64,000 nt of DNA. It comes from Gallibacterium genomosp. 3. Its GTDB lineage: Bacteria > Pseudomonadota > Gammaproteobacteria > Enterobacterales > Pasteurellaceae. The position numbers and the translations under genes were made by a program. Shown in pieces: positions 29,277-40,130 of the stretch (positions are counted from its first letter, which is position 1; every line of letters begins with the position of its first letter). The stretch spans positions 124,001 through 188,000 of the forward strand of contig NZ_JTJR01000026.1 of the NCBI RefSeq assembly GCF_001678475.1, given 5' to 3'. The notes beneath the pieces are model-generated. The model worked only from the letters and a program-made list of their open reading frames with translations, searched no databases and was not told where the DNA came from.

Positions 29277-30392
29277 ATGGTAAAACAATCACCTATTCAA
29301 CGTAGAAAATCGACTCGTATTTATGTTGGCAATGTACCTATTGGTGATGGTGCGCCAATTGCCGTTCAATCTATGACCAACACCCGGACTACTGATGTAG
29401 AAGCCACTGTTGCACAAATTAAGGCATTAGAGCGTGTTGGTGCAGATATTGTACGTGTTTCCGTACCAACAATGGATGCAGCGGAAGCGTTTAAATTAAT
29501 CAAACAACAAGTAAATGTGCCTTTGGTTGCGGATATCCATTTTGATTACCGTATTGCTTTAAAAGTGGCTGAATATGGCGTAGATTGCTTACGGATCAAT
29601 CCAGGTAATATTGGTCGCGAAGACCGTATTCGTGCAGTAGTCGATTGTGCAAGAGATAAAAATATCCCTATCCGTATTGGGGTAAATGCTGGTTCATTAG
29701 AACGTGATTTACAAGAAAAATATGGTGAACCTACACCAGAAGCACTATTAGAATCTGCATTACGTCATGTGGATATTTTAGATCGTCTTAACTTTCACCA
29801 ATTTAAAGTAAGCGTAAAAGCGTCAGATGTCTTTCTTGCTGTGGAATCTTACCGTTTACTAGCTAAACAAATTGAACAACCACTTCACCTCGGTATTACT
29901 GAAGCAGGTGGAGCAAGATCGGGTTCAGTAAAAAGTGCGATTGGTCTTGGTATGTTGCTTGCAGAAGGGATTGGTGATACTTTACGTGTTTCGCTTGCTG
30001 CCGATCCAGTAGAAGAAATTAAAGTTGGTTTTGATATTCTAAAATCATTACGTATTCGTTCTCGTGGAATTAACTTCATCGCTTGTCCAACTTGTTCTCG
30101 TCAAGAGTTCGATGTTATTGCAACAGTCAATGCCTTAGAACAGCGTTTAGAAGATATTACCACACCAATGGATGTATCGATTATTGGTTGTGTCGTAAAT
30201 GGCCCAGGTGAAGCGCTAGTGTCTGATATTGGCGTCACTGGTGGAAATAAGAAAAGTGGTTTCTATATTTCTGGCGAACGTCAAAAAGAACGTTTTGATA
30301 ATGAACAAATTATCGATCAATTAGAAGCACAAATTCGTGCCAGAGTAAGTGCTTTAGATCCAAAGAATCAAATTAAAATCGAACAAATTTAA
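29277..30392 (+). CDS. ispG: 4-hydroxy-3-methylbut-2-enyl diphosphate synthase (flavodoxin)
   Basis: The 371-residue iron-sulfur enzyme catalyses the next-to-last step of the MEP isoprenoid pathway. The cluster ligands Cys270 and Cys273 (ACPTCSRQ) and Cys305 ([10 protein letters not shown]) are present, with the conserved Glu of NGPGEA. The TIM-barrel N-terminal half is complete. It sits between rodZ and hisS, 26 bp before the latter, in the usual gammaproteobacterial order. Confidence 0.97.
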   Translation: MVKQSPIQRRKSTRIYVGNVPIGDGAPIAVQSMTNTRTTDVEATVAQIKALERVGADIVRVSVPTMDAAEAFKLIKQQVNVPLVADIHFDYRIALKVAEYGVDCLRINPGNIGREDRIRAVVDCARDKNIPIRIGVNAGSLERDLQEKYGEPTPEALLESALRHVDILDRLNFHQFKVSVKASDVFLAVESYRLLAKQIEQPLHLGITEAGGARSGSVKSAIGLGMLLAEGIGDTLRVSLAADPVEEIKVGFDILKSLRIRSRGINFIACPTCSRQEFDVIATVNALEQRLEDITTPMDVSIIGCVVNGPGEALVSDIGVTGGNKKSGFYISGERQKERFDNEQIIDQLEAQIRARVSALDPKNQIKIEQI

Positions 30393-30418
30393 TTAAGTAT
30401 TAAACATAGGAATTTAAC

Positions 30419-31702
30419 GTGGCAAAAATAATTCAAGCTATTCGAGGAATGAATGATTATTTGCCTAGCGATACACCGCTATGGCAATGGGTAGAAAATA
30501 AAGTTAAACACCGTTTAAACAGTTATGGCTACAGTGAAATCCGTATGCCCATTGTTGAATCCACCCCTCTTTTTGCTCGTGCAATTGGCGAAGTAACCGA
30601 TGTTGTTGAGAAAGAGATGTTTACTTTCAACGATCGTGATGAAGAAAGCCTGACTTTACGTCCAGAAGGAACAGCAGGTTGTGTGCGTGCGGGTATTGAA
30701 CATGGTTTACTGTATAACCAAGAACAACGTTTATGGTATATCGGACCAATGTTCCGCTATGAACGCCCACAAAAAGGTCGTTACCGTCAGTTCCACCAAT
30801 TTGGTGTAGAAGTATTTGGTATTGCAAATCCGTTAATTGATGCTGAATTAATTATTATGACGGCAAAACTTTGGCAAGATTTAGGTATTGCGGATCATGT
30901 CACATTACAATTAAATTCAATCGGTTCATTAGAGGCTCGTAAAAATTATCGTGCTGCCTTGGTCGATTATTTACAAGGTCATTTTGATGCGTTAGATGAA
31001 GATAGTAAACGCCGTTTAACAACCAATCCATTACGGATCTTAGATAGTAAAGACGCTAAAGTTCAAGAAGTGTTAAATGATGCACCAAAACTACATGATT
31101 ATCTCGATGAGGATTCTCGTGAACATTTTCAAACGTTATGCAACATTCTTGATCAATACGGTATTACTTATGAAATTAATCAAAAACTCGTACGTGGTTT
31201 AGATTATTACAATAAAACTGTATTTGAATGGGTTACCACAGCACTCGGTGCACAAGGCACTGTTTGTGGTGGTGGTCGTTATGATGGATTAGTCGAACAA
31301 CTTGGTGGTCATGCAACCCCAGCTGTTGGTTTTGCGATGGGCTTAGAACGTTTAGTATTATTGATTCAAGAAGTTGTTACTGACTTACCAATCAACCCAA
31401 ATGTTGATATTTACATTATTCATCAAGGCGAAAATACGACATTGCCAGCATTACAAATCGCTGAACAAATTCGTAATCAATTACCACAGACGAAAGTTTT
31501 ACTACATTGCAGTGGCGGTAATTTCAAAAAACAATTTAAACGTGCTGATAAAGCGGGTGCAAAATTTGCCATTATTCTTGGTGAAGATGAAATTGCACAA
31601 CAACAAATCGTGATTAAAGATCTTCTCAGCGGTGCTGAACAAATTACTTTACCAATGAGTGAGATGATTAATTATTTAACTCCATTCTATCAATCTCGTT
31701 AA
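30419..31702 (+). CDS. hisS: Histidyl-tRNA synthetase
   Basis: This 427-residue class II synthetase charges tRNA(His). Motif 2 ([20 protein letters not shown]), the histidine-specific segment [15 protein letters not shown] and motif 3 (GFAMGLERL) are visible. A C-terminal anticodon-binding domain begins near residue 330. The start is GTG behind a weak AGGAA. yfgM follows after 11 bp. Confidence 0.97.
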   Translation: MAKIIQAIRGMNDYLPSDTPLWQWVENKVKHRLNSYGYSEIRMPIVESTPLFARAIGEVTDVVEKEMFTFNDRDEESLTLRPEGTAGCVRAGIEHGLLYNQEQRLWYIGPMFRYERPQKGRYRQFHQFGVEVFGIANPLIDAELIIMTAKLWQDLGIADHVTLQLNSIGSLEARKNYRAALVDYLQGHFDALDEDSKRRLTTNPLRILDSKDAKVQEVLNDAPKLHDYLDEDSREHFQTLCNILDQYGITYEINQKLVRGLDYYNKTVFEWVTTALGAQGTVCGGGRYDGLVEQLGGHATPAVGFAMGLERLVLLIQEVVTDLPINPNVDIYIIHQGENTTLPALQIAEQIRNQLPQTKVLLHCSGGNFKKQFKRADKAGAKFAIILGEDEIAQQQIVIKDLLSGAEQITLPMSEMINYLTPFYQSR

Positions 31703-31713
31703 GGAGAGACATT

Positions 31714-32331
31714 GTGGCTTATACAACAAGTGATGAACAACTACAGATCGATGAGATCAAACAGTGGTGGAAAGAAAATGGTAAGGTCATTATCCTTGCT
31801 GTAATCCTTGCTATTGCTGGTGTATTTGGTTGGCGTTATTGGCAAAGTTATCAATTAACCAAGGTGCATCAATCTTCTGCAAATTTTAGTCAAATTCTTG
31901 CAGCTACTGAGGCAAATCCTACTGCTGATAACCCACAATTAACCCAATTTATCCAAGAAAATCCAGATAATGTTTATGCAATTTTCTTACTTTTAGATAA
32001 AGCCAAAAGTTTAGTCGATGCAAAACAGTGGGAAAAAGCAGCAGCAACATTAAGTCAAGCATTAAGTAACACTAAAGACGCTGCTTTGTCTTCGCTAATT
32101 TCATTACGCCTTGCGAATGTACAAGCTCAACTTAAACAATTTGATAGTGCAATCGCTACTTTAAATAAGGTTTCTGAACAAGCATGGCAAGGACGCAAGT
32201 CTATGTTATTAGGGGAAATCTATTACGCAATGGGTAAAAAAGAGGAAGCAAAAAAAGCATTTGAAACCGCTTTAACGACCGCTAATCCATTAGAAGCGCA
32301 ATGGTTACAAGTACAGTTAAATAATTTGTAG
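31714..32331 (+). CDS. yfgM: YfgM family protein (ancillary SecYEG translocon subunit)
   Basis: The 205-residue protein has one transmembrane segment (about 23-43) after a short cytoplasmic N-terminus, then a periplasmic tetratricopeptide-like domain. In E. coli YfgM works with PpiD at the Sec translocon and modulates the Rcs response. The start is GTG behind AAGGAGAG. The order hisS-yfgM is conserved, but bamB and der, which follow in E. coli, are absent here. The operon ends with a hairpin. Confidence 0.9.
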   Translation: MAYTTSDEQLQIDEIKQWWKENGKVIILAVILAIAGVFGWRYWQSYQLTKVHQSSANFSQILAATEANPTADNPQLTQFIQENPDNVYAIFLLLDKAKSLVDAKQWEKAAATLSQALSNTKDAALSSLISLRLANVQAQLKQFDSAIATLNKVSEQAWQGRKSMLLGEIYYAMGKKEEAKKAFETALTTANPLEAQWLQVQLNNL

Positions 32332-32348
32332 CATCTCTTTATATTCTA

Positions 32349-32375
32349 TAGCCCTTCTTCAATAAAGAAGGGCTA
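32349..32375. terminator. Hairpin after yfgM
   Basis: TAGCCCTTCTT (32349-32359) pairs perfectly with AAGAAGGGCTA (32365-32375) around CAATA. It lies between the convergent ends of yfgM and the YjbR-like gene. Neither side carries a proper T tract, so it may act in termination with processing or merely protect 3' ends. Confidence 0.5.
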
Positions 32376-32432
32376 AAAACCTTTCAATTATCGCTAGCCA
32401 ACTTTAACCGCTTTAAATAATACAAATCCAAA

Positions 32433-32804
32433 CTAACGTGTTAATAAATAACTATCTTCAATTAACGGTACAATTTCTGACAAATCAGCTACTTGGTCTA
32501 AATCAATGCTGATCCAATGTTGTTTATTCATATGATACGCGGGGTAATAACCTGTTTGTTGTCTTAACACATCAATAAATTCAGGATCGAGTTTTAAATT
32601 TAAAACTGGTTTTAATGTGGTGGTTTGTAAACCTAACTTTGTTCCCGGTATTTGCATAAACAAACCGAACCATTTCTGACTTAAAGGATGACGAAATACC
32701 GCATAATCTGGATGTTTAGCAAAAATATAGTCAGGTTTAACTCGGTAACGGTCTTGGAGATACTGGATAAGCATTTGTGAAGTTATCATTCTGAGATCTA
32801 TCAT
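32433..32804 (-). CDS. MmcQ/YjbR-family protein
   Basis: This 123-residue protein shows the compact MmcQ/YjbR (CyaY-like fold) pattern: an early FAKHPDYAVFRHPLSQKWFGLFM strand pair, LNLKLDPEFIDVLRQQ, the conserved GYYPAYHMNKQHWISIDLD and a C-terminal helix ending EDSYLLTR. Members are thought to bind DNA, but the function is not settled. The start is uncertain: ATG 32804 and ATG 32789 (five codons in) both lack a good ribosome-binding site. It stands alone, convergent with yfgM. Confidence 0.8.
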   Translation of the reverse strand: MIDLRMITSQMLIQYLQDRYRVKPDYIFAKHPDYAVFRHPLSQKWFGLFMQIPGTKLGLQTTTLKPVLNLKLDPEFIDVLRQQTGYYPAYHMNKQHWISIDLDQVADLSEIVPLIEDSYLLTR

Positions 32805-32925
32805 TAGATTGATTACTATTTTTCTACTTTACTCTGCTCTACGAAATTTGTCTAACCCAGTTTGAGTTGCTATCATAGCAGCTTAAATTGGTGCTGAAAG
32901 ATTATCGAAAATTATATAAATAACA

Positions 32926-35832
32926 ATGATCAATAAAATTAAAAATATCAAACTGAATAACCTCAATTTATCTCAATTTAAGCAAGTTGAAATCAAGAAA
33001 GAATATCTAAGTTCAAACCTCTATTTGTTTAATTTAGGGCTATTTTTATTGGCTTGTTTTGGCTTATATTTGCTTGTAGCTTGGACATCTTACCACCCAG
33101 CGGATTCAACTTGGACAATCGCAAGCAATCAACCAACAGTGATTAATAAAGCTGGTGTAGTTGGTGCTTGGTTAATTGATATTCTGTTCGCTTTATTCGG
33201 TTCTATTGGTAACCTAATTCCTTTTTTTGTTTTTTTAATTCCTCTCTATCTATTGCGCTATCATCCAATTACTGAGTTTAAAGGAGGAACGTTTTTCTTA
33301 CGTTCGTTTGGTTTTCTATTATTCTTAGTTAGTTTGGCTACATTAGCGGCGTTATATCTTCCAGATAGTCCTTATCATCTTGCTGGTGGTGTCATTGGTG
33401 CGGTAATTACCCAATTAACGCTGCCTTTGATCGGTATTTGGCTATTATCATTAATCACTATTGCTACCACAATTATAGGTTTTATCCTTTCTGCTGGTAA
33501 TTCATTTATTAAGGTATTTCCTCGCTTTTATCACTGGTTAATGGCCACAGACGAAAATAAACCTGAAGAAGCACCTCAAAATAATGAAGTTGAAAAATCT
33601 TTAGCTGATTATGAACAAATTGAATTACCACTTCCTAAACATGCAGTTAAACAGCAACAATCTCAGCCAACAGCAGAAACGGGCAACCCAGCATTTGCTC
33701 ATCTGCAACAAGATCAATTTGTCAATCCGACTATTTTTGGCCTAACACCCGCACCAACTACTACTCAAGTAGAGCCTGAAAATAGTACAGATAATACTGT
33801 GGCTGATACCCCATTAATTGAGAATTCCGCATATCATCAGTCTGTGCCACCAACACCGACCACAGTTAATGCAGATAATTTCAATAATATTGAGTTCCCT
33901 GTGTTTGATACTAATGAAATTACCGAATTACCAACAGTATCACTATCGACAAATTTAACGCCCGCTACTACAACCGAGGCTACTCAGGACTTAGTCAATC
34001 CTCAAGATAATTGGCAAGCACAGACTGCAATGCCAACGGTTAATCTTGCTTCACAAGTGAATAACCCTATTCAAGAAACACAACCATCTTCTGTTAATCA
34101 TAATGAGCCCGAAGAGGATAACGAAGATTTTGATCGTTTAAGACAAGAGTTCTTAGCGATGCAGCAACAAAAACAGACTGATATGGTGAATCGGGCTAAA
34201 GCATTAAATCAAGAAAGTGCTTTAAATCATATCCTTACGCCATCACAAGATGAAGATGAACCCGTTGAACAACTTACACCCCCTAATTATAAGCCTTATG
34301 GTAATACGTTAGTTCATCCGTTATTACAACCTGATCCTATCTCAACAGTAAAACCAACTACCCCATTGCCAAGCCTTGATTTATTAAATGAAGGTAAACC
34401 AATGACAACGGATATTACTGAAGCTGAAATCCAAGAAACCTCTCGACGAATTGAACATCAATTACGTAATTTTGGGGTAAAAGCGACTGTGCGTAACGTC
34501 ACGATTGGTCCTGTAGTTACTCGTTATGAAATTGAATTACAACCAGGTACCAAAGCATCTAAAGTAACTAGTATTGATACTGATTTAGCGCGTGCCTTGA
34601 TGTTCCGTTCTATTCGGATTGCTGAAGTGATTCCAGGTAAACCTTATATTGGTATTGAAACACCAAATGATCGCCGACATAGTGTGTTATTAAGAGAAGT
34701 TTTAAGCAGTAAAGAATTCCGTGAGGCTAAATCTCCGCTCTCAATGGCATTAGGTAAAGATATTAGTGGTAAAACAGTCGTTGTTGATCTGGCTAAAATG
34801 CCTCACTTACTGGTTGCTGGCTCTACCGGCTCAGGGAAATCTGTTGGTGTCAATGCGATGATTTTGAGCCTATTATTTAAAGTGAAACCTGATGAAGTAA
34901 AATTCATTATGATCGATCCAAAACAGGTTGAGCTTTCAATGTATAACGATATTCCACACCTGCTTACTAACGTGGTAACGGATATGAATAAAGCCGCGAA
35001 TGCGTTACGTTGGTGTGTGGATGAAATGGAGCGCCGTTATCAACTATTAACCGCTTTACATGTACGTAATATTGAAGGCTTTAATAGTAAAATCGATCAA
35101 GCGGCAGAAATGAATCTCCCAATTCCAAACCCAATTTGGCGACCAGGTGATACTATGGATGCTATGCCGCCTGCATTAGAAAAACTACCTTATATTGTGG
35201 TCATTGTTGATGAGTTTGCCGATTTAATAATGATTGTGGGTAAACAAGTTGAGGAATTAATTGCCCGCCTTGCACAAAAAGCGCGCGCAATTGGGATTCA
35301 CTTAATTTTGGCTACGCAGCGTCCATCCGTAGATGTTATCACTGGCTTAATTAAAGCTAATATTCCAAGCCGAATTGCTTTCACTGTGGCGAGTAAAATT
35401 GACTCTCGTACCATCTTAGATCAATCTGGCGCAGAAGCTTTATTAGGTAAAGGGGATATGCTCTACTCTGGTCAAGGTGATTTAATTCGTGTCCATGGTG
35501 CGTATATGACCGATGATGAAGTGGTTCGTGTAGCGAGTGATTGGCGTGCAAGAGGTAAACCAAACTACTTAGCAGAAATTGTCGAAAATAGTGAAGAAGA
35601 TAATGATACAAGCAATAATGATAATAGTAATGGCGATTTAGATGAAAAATTTGATGAGGCTGTTGATATAGTATTAAGTAGCGGTAATACATCTGCTTCG
35701 TTCTTACAACGCCGTTTAGGCTTAGGTTTCCCACGTGCAGCTCGTATTTTAGATCAAATGGAACAACAGGGAATTCTTTCAGCACCAACCAATGGTAAGC
35801 GTGAAATTCTTGCCCCAAGAAATAATTATTAA
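32926..35832 (+). CDS. ftsK: DNA translocase FtsK
   Basis: The 968-residue protein joins division to chromosome segregation. It has four N-terminal membrane segments (first at 34-52, last ending near 190), a Gln/Pro/Thr-rich linker (about 205-490) and a RecA-like motor with Walker A AGSTGSGKS near 630-638 and Walker B YIVVIVDEFADL. A C-terminal winged-helix gamma domain (about 905-968) recognises KOPS and activates XerD. The linker is much shorter than in E. coli (1329 residues in total). The Shine-Dalgarno before ATG 32926 is poor. lolA follows after 12 bp. Confidence 0.96.
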   Translation: MINKIKNIKLNNLNLSQFKQVEIKKEYLSSNLYLFNLGLFLLACFGLYLLVAWTSYHPADSTWTIASNQPTVINKAGVVGAWLIDILFALFGSIGNLIPFFVFLIPLYLLRYHPITEFKGGTFFLRSFGFLLFLVSLATLAALYLPDSPYHLAGGVIGAVITQLTLPLIGIWLLSLITIATTIIGFILSAGNSFIKVFPRFYHWLMATDENKPEEAPQNNEVEKSLADYEQIELPLPKHAVKQQQSQPTAETGNPAFAHLQQDQFVNPTIFGLTPAPTTTQVEPENSTDNTVADTPLIENSAYHQSVPPTPTTVNADNFNNIEFPVFDTNEITELPTVSLSTNLTPATTTEATQDLVNPQDNWQAQTAMPTVNLASQVNNPIQETQPSSVNHNEPEEDNEDFDRLRQEFLAMQQQKQTDMVNRAKALNQESALNHILTPSQDEDEPVEQLTPPNYKPYGNTLVHPLLQPDPISTVKPTTPLPSLDLLNEGKPMTTDITEAEIQETSRRIEHQLRNFGVKATVRNVTIGPVVTRYEIELQPGTKASKVTSIDTDLARALMFRSIRIAEVIPGKPYIGIETPNDRRHSVLLREVLSSKEFREAKSPLSMALGKDISGKTVVVDLAKMPHLLVAGSTGSGKSVGVNAMILSLLFKVKPDEVKFIMIDPKQVELSMYNDIPHLLTNVVTDMNKAANALRWCVDEMERRYQLLTALHVRNIEGFNSKIDQAAEMNLPIPNPIWRPGDTMDAMPPALEKLPYIVVIVDEFADLIMIVGKQVEELIARLAQKARAIGIHLILATQRPSVDVITGLIKANIPSRIAFTVASKIDSRTILDQSGAEALLGKGDMLYSGQGDLIRVHGAYMTDDEVVRVASDWRARGKPNYLAEIVENSEEDNDTSNNDNSNGDLDEKFDEAVDIVLSSGNTSASFLQRRLGLGFPRAARILDQMEQQGILSAPTNGKREILAPRNNY

Positions 35833-35844
35833 AAAGGAGAACTT

Positions 35845-36459
35845 ATGAAAAAATTACTCGTTTTATTGGGTATGGCTAGCATAATTTTTACCAATACAGC
35901 AATGGCTGATGCCAAAACTGAATTACAACAACGTTTAAATCATATCAGTTCATTAAGTAGCAGTTTCCAACAACGTGTTTCTGATGCGGATGGTAAATTG
36001 GTACAACAAGGAGAAGGCACCTTAAAAATTAAACATCCAAACCTATTTAAAATGACAATCACTGCACCACAAGAAAGTGAAATGGTAGCGGATGGTAAAA
36101 TATTATGGTTCTATGATCCTTTTGTAGAACAAGCAACAGTAAATTGGGTAAGTGAAGCAGTAAATAACACACCATTTGTATTGCTTACCAGTAATGATCA
36201 AAGCCACTGGGCAAAATATCAAGTACAACAAAAAGATGATGTTTTTACCCTGTCACCTCGCAATGCAAAAAGTAATATTAAACAATTTACGATTAGGATT
36301 AATGCTGATGGCTTATTAAGTAGTTTTAGTACCATTGAAAAAGATGGACAAGCTAATTTATATATTTTACGTAATATCAATACTGCCGAATTACCTAACT
36401 CTCTATTCAAATTCACCCTACCTAAAGGTGCAGAGTTAGACGATCAACGTAAAAAATAG
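35845..36459 (+). CDS. lolA: Outer-membrane lipoprotein carrier protein LolA
   Basis: The 204-residue periplasmic chaperone carries lipoproteins from LolCDE to LolB. It has a signal peptide with predicted cleavage after Ala21 (NTAMA, then DAKTEL). The mature part follows the LolA pattern: LSSSFQQRVSDADGKLVQQGEG, the conserved Arg region and ILWFYDPFVEQATV. It lies between ftsK and rarA, 12 bp from each, as in E. coli. Confidence 0.95.
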   Translation: MKKLLVLLGMASIIFTNTAMADAKTELQQRLNHISSLSSSFQQRVSDADGKLVQQGEGTLKIKHPNLFKMTITAPQESEMVADGKILWFYDPFVEQATVNWVSEAVNNTPFVLLTSNDQSHWAKYQVQQKDDVFTLSPRNAKSNIKQFTIRINADGLLSSFSTIEKDGQANLYILRNINTAELPNSLFKFTLPKGAELDDQRKK

Positions 36460-36471
36460 TGGCTAATTCAG

Positions 36472-37809
36472 ATGGATAACCTTGATCTTAATTTTGCGGG
36501 TGATGATTTTCGCCCGTTAGCTGCACGTATGCGTCCCACCACATTAGATAATTATTTTGGGCAAACGCATCTACTCGGTAAAGGCAAACCACTACGTAAG
36601 GCAATTGAAGCAGGTCATGCTCACTCTATGATTTTATGGGGGTCTCCCGGTACAGGCAAAACAACTTTAGCTGAAATTATTGCCCATCGCTTAAATGCGA
36701 AAGTGGAATATCTGTCTGCGGTTACCAGTGGCGTAAAAGATATTCGAGAAGCGATTGATCGGGCAAAACAGAATCAATTTTCAGGGCAACAAACACTACT
36801 ATTTGTCGATGAAGTACATCGTTTCAATAAATCACAACAAGATGCTTTTTTGCCTTATATCGAAGATGGAACCATTATTTTTATTGGGGCTACTACGGAA
36901 AATCCTTCCTTTGAATTGAATAGTGCTTTGCTTTCACGTGCAAGAGTATATTTGTTGAAATCATTGTCTGCTGCCGAAATTGTTGAAGTGTTACAACGCG
37001 CAATCACAGATTCTAAACAGGGTTATGGCAATCTTTCCTTACAATTAGAAGAGGGCTTATTAACGACATTGGCAGAATATGTTAATGGTGATGCACGCCT
37101 TGCATTAAATTGTTTAGAGTTAATGGTCGATATGGCGGAAGAAACTGCCACAGGGAAGCAACTTACTCAACAATTAATGGTTGATATTCTTGGCGAACGA
37201 CAAGCACGTTTTGATAAGCAAGGCGATCGTTATTACGATCTAATTTCTGCATTGCATAAGTCTGTAAGAGGTTCTGCGCCAGATGCTGCATTGTATTGGT
37301 ATGCTCGTATTATCACTGCGGGTGGAGATCCATTATATGTTGCTCGCCGCTTACTCGCGATTGCTTCTGAAGATATTGGTAATGCCGATCCAAGAGCAAT
37401 GGATGTGGCTTTAAATGCTTGGGATTGTTATACCAGAGTTGGTGCAGCAGAAGGTGAACGCACCATTGCTCAAGCGATTGTTTATCTCGCAGCTGCACCA
37501 AAAAGCAATGCGGTTTACCTTGCTTTCAATCAAGCTAAACAACTAGCAACGCAATATCCTGACTTTGATGTACCTATTCATTTACGCAATGCACCAACTC
37601 AATTAATGAAAAATCTGGGAATTGGTAAAGAATATCGTTATGCCCATGATGAACCTCATGCTTATGCTGCAGGAGAGAATTATTTCCCTGAACCATTAAA
37701 AGGCACTCGTCTTTATTTCCCAAATGAGCGCGGCACTGAAATCAAAATTAAGCAAAAATTAGAATGGTTAGCACAGTTAGATTTGGAAGTAAATAATCAG
37801 CAGAAATAA
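36472..37809 (+). CDS. rarA: Replication-associated recombination protein RarA (MgsA)
   Basis: The 445-residue clamp-loader-like AAA+ ATPase has Walker [10 protein letters not shown] (near 57-64), Walker [11 protein letters not shown], sensor-1 [10 protein letters not shown] and the C-terminal tetramerisation domain. It acts at stalled forks with SSB. It is the last gene of ftsK-lolA-rarA and ends at a bidirectional terminator. serS, which follows rarA in E. coli, is missing; the convergent lpxC comes next. Confidence 0.95.
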   Translation: MDNLDLNFAGDDFRPLAARMRPTTLDNYFGQTHLLGKGKPLRKAIEAGHAHSMILWGSPGTGKTTLAEIIAHRLNAKVEYLSAVTSGVKDIREAIDRAKQNQFSGQQTLLFVDEVHRFNKSQQDAFLPYIEDGTIIFIGATTENPSFELNSALLSRARVYLLKSLSAAEIVEVLQRAITDSKQGYGNLSLQLEEGLLTTLAEYVNGDARLALNCLELMVDMAEETATGKQLTQQLMVDILGERQARFDKQGDRYYDLISALHKSVRGSAPDAALYWYARIITAGGDPLYVARRLLAIASEDIGNADPRAMDVALNAWDCYTRVGAAEGERTIAQAIVYLAAAPKSNAVYLAFNQAKQLATQYPDFDVPIHLRNAPTQLMKNLGIGKEYRYAHDEPHAYAAGENYFPEPLKGTRLYFPNERGTEIKIKQKLEWLAQLDLEVNNQQK

Positions 37810-37835
37810 AAAACGCACTTATAAGTGCGTTTTTT
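37808..37835. terminator. Bidirectional terminator between rarA and lpxC
   Basis: A 28-bp perfect palindrome (arms AAAAAACGCACTTA and its complement) gives a GC-containing stem with T runs on both strands. It starts within the rarA stop codon and lies 34 bp from the lpxC stop, so it can serve both convergent transcripts, including the end of the dcw cluster. Confidence 0.93.
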
Positions 37836-37868
37836 ATTAGGGTTATAAGAGAGTTTGTTTATAAATAA

Positions 37869-38786
37869 TTAAATTAATACTTGATTAGGTGCCAAGTAAC
37901 CTTGTGTTGCTTGTTCTTTTTCATCGAAAGATACAAGTTCCCAAGCTTCTTGATCTGCTAATACAGCACGGATTAATTTATTATTTAAATCGTGTCCTGA
38001 TTTATATGCGGTAAATTCACCAATAATATTATGACCTGCCATATAAAGGTCACCAATCGCATCAAGCAATTTATGACGTACTAATTCGTCTTTAAAACGT
38101 AAACCTTCTTCATTCAAAATACGATAGTCATCTAACACGATAGCATTATCTAAACTACCACCTAATGCAAGACCATGAGCTTGTAAATATTCAATATCAC
38201 GCATAAAACCGAATGTTCTTGCACGGCTAATTTGTTGAATAAAGGCTTTGGTTGAAAAATCTAATTGATAATGTGCCACATCATTGCTAATCGCAGGATG
38301 TTTAAAATTAATTGTAAAATCTAATTTAAAGCCATTATATGGTTTAAACTCTGCCCATTTATCACCATCTTCAACACGAATTGCTTTTTTAATACGAATA
38401 AATTTTTTCGCTGCTTCTTGCTCTTCAATGCCTGCATCTAACAATAAGTAAACAAAAGGACTTGCACTTCCATCCATAATTGGAATTTCTGGTGCATCCA
38501 CTTCAATGATAATGTTATCAATACCTAAGCCAGCTAATGCTGAATTAAGATGTTCAACAGTAGAAATACGCACGCCGTCATCATTGATCATGCAAGTACA
38601 AAGTGTTGTATCACGGATCAAATGAGGATCAGCTGCAAAAGAAACGACTTCTGGCAAATCAGTACGACAATAAATTACACCTGTATTTACAGGTGCAGGG
38701 CGTAAAGTTAATGTCACTTTTTTACCACTGTGAAGTCCGATTCCTGTTACTTTCACACTTTGTTTTAGCGTTCTTTGTTTAATCAT
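37869..38786 (-). CDS. lpxC: UDP-3-O-acyl-N-acetylglucosamine deacetylase
   Basis: This zinc amidase of 305 residues commits precursors to lipid A. Zinc ligands His79 (TVEHL), His238 and Asp242 ([10 protein letters not shown]) and the catalytic His265 (KSGHD) are all present. I start it at ATG 38786, right behind GGAGT, which gives [21 protein letters not shown] as in relatives; an upstream in-frame start at 38819 adds 11 residues without support. It is the last gene of the dcw cluster, 56 bp after ftsZ. Confidence 0.97.
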   Translation of the reverse strand: MIKQRTLKQSVKVTGIGLHSGKKVTLTLRPAPVNTGVIYCRTDLPEVVSFAADPHLIRDTTLCTCMINDDGVRISTVEHLNSALAGLGIDNIIIEVDAPEIPIMDGSASPFVYLLLDAGIEEQEAAKKFIRIKKAIRVEDGDKWAEFKPYNGFKLDFTINFKHPAISNDVAHYQLDFSTKAFIQQISRARTFGFMRDIEYLQAHGLALGGSLDNAIVLDDYRILNEEGLRFKDELVRHKLLDAIGDLYMAGHNIIGEFTAYKSGHDLNNKLIRAVLADQEAWELVSFDEKEQATQGYLAPNQVLI

Positions 38787-38842
38787 AATTACTCCAGTTA
38801 TCAATGATTTATAGTTCATTGAAACTTTTCATTTTTACAAAA

Positions 38843-40057
38843 TTAATTTGCGTTCTCACGCAAGAATGTTGGCAAATCAAATAATTTTGCCTCTTCTAAT
38901 GCAGTTTTCTTCACTGCATTACCATTATTCGCAGTTCCTACTGAACCTTCAGTTGCTCTAAATTGTTCAGCACGAGTTGTTTCACCTAATGGTGGTAATT
39001 TATAGCCACCAAAATTACCTTTTGCATCTTGTGCTTGTGTATTATTTGCCACGATCTCAATACGTGGTTCACCATTTACATTGCGACCACCAATACCAGT
39101 CGCCACAATTGTCACACGTAATTCATCTTCTGGTAATTCTGGATTCACACTGGTACCAATCACTACAGTCGCATCTTCTGCAGCAAATGCATGGATAGTT
39201 TCACCTACCGCTTCAAATTCGCCCATCGCAAAATTAAAACCACTAGTAGTAATATTTACCAATACACCTTTAGCGCCAGAAATATCAATATCTTCTAATA
39301 ATGGGCTAGCAATCGCTTCTTGAGCAGCTTTCTCTGCGCGACCATCACCAACTTCGCCAGAAGAAATTCCTGTTCCCATCATTGCATATCCCATTTCAGA
39401 CATTACAGTTTTTACGTCAGCAAAGTCAACGTTAATTAACCCTGGTGAAGTAATGATATCTGAAATACCACGTACTGCATTACGTAATACGTCATTCGCA
39501 GCCGCTAATGCGTCAAGGAAAGAGATATTCTTACCTAAAACTTTTAATAATTTATCATTTGGAATTGTAATTAGAGAGTCAACGTATTTAGCCAATTCTT
39601 GGATGCCCGCTTCAGCAAATTGCATCCGTTTTTTTCCTTCAAATTTGAAAGGTTTTGTTACTACAGCAACTGTCAAAATACCTAATTCTTTTGCCACTTC
39701 AGCAATAATTGGCGCTGCACCAGTACCTGTACCACCGCCCATACCTGCAGCGATAAATACCATATCAGCACCTTCCAACATATTGCGTAATGCTTCACGA
39801 TCTTCTTCGGCTGCTTGGCGGCCAACTTCTGGTTTTGCACCAGCCCCAAGTCCTTTAGTAATTTCAGCACCAATTTGGATTGTTTGTTGAGCTAAACTTT
39901 TACGTAACGCTTGGGCATCAGTATTCACTGAAAAAAACTCAACTCCTTTGAATTCATCCTGTACCATGTGGTTCAATGCGTTACCACCACCGCCACCAAC
40001 ACCAATGACTTTGATGACTGCATCCTGGACTATTTCATCAATAGGCTCAAATAACAT
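38843..40057 (-). CDS. ftsZ: Cell division protein FtsZ (tubulin homologue)
   Basis: This 404-residue GTPase forms the Z-ring. The glycine-rich loop is at 20-25, the tubulin signature GGGTGTG at 107-113 and the T7 loop (NVDFADVKTVMSE) is intact. The C-terminal peptide DLPTFLRENAN is the docking site for FtsA and ZipA. The linker before it is about 70 residues and Asn/Gly-rich. It follows ftsA by 73 bp, enough for an extra promoter, although I see no strong one. Confidence 0.98.
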   Translation of the reverse strand: MLFEPIDEIVQDAVIKVIGVGGGGGNALNHMVQDEFKGVEFFSVNTDAQALRKSLAQQTIQIGAEITKGLGAGAKPEVGRQAAEEDREALRNMLEGADMVFIAAGMGGGTGTGAAPIIAEVAKELGILTVAVVTKPFKFEGKKRMQFAEAGIQELAKYVDSLITIPNDKLLKVLGKNISFLDALAAANDVLRNAVRGISDIITSPGLINVDFADVKTVMSEMGYAMMGTGISSGEVGDGRAEKAAQEAIASPLLEDIDISGAKGVLVNITTSGFNFAMGEFEAVGETIHAFAAEDATVVIGTSVNPELPEDELRVTIVATGIGGRNVNGEPRIEIVANNTQAQDAKGNFGGYKLPPLGETTRAEQFRATEGSVGTANNGNAVKKTALEEAKLFDLPTFLRENAN

Positions 40058-40130
40058 ATTTGCTCTCTCTTATATAACCATTAAAAAACATTATGACATT
40101 CTGTTTATTGTATGCCAAAAATAGAGAATA

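Noticed and set aside
35381-35818. 145-codon minus-strand frame opposite the end of ftsK
   Set aside because: It is antisense to the FtsK motor and gamma domain, with an abnormal His/Tyr/Leu-rich composition typical of a shadow frame.
39453-39890. 145-codon plus-strand frame opposite ftsZ
   Set aside because: It is antisense to the conserved FtsZ GTPase domain and has no ribosome-binding site or homology.
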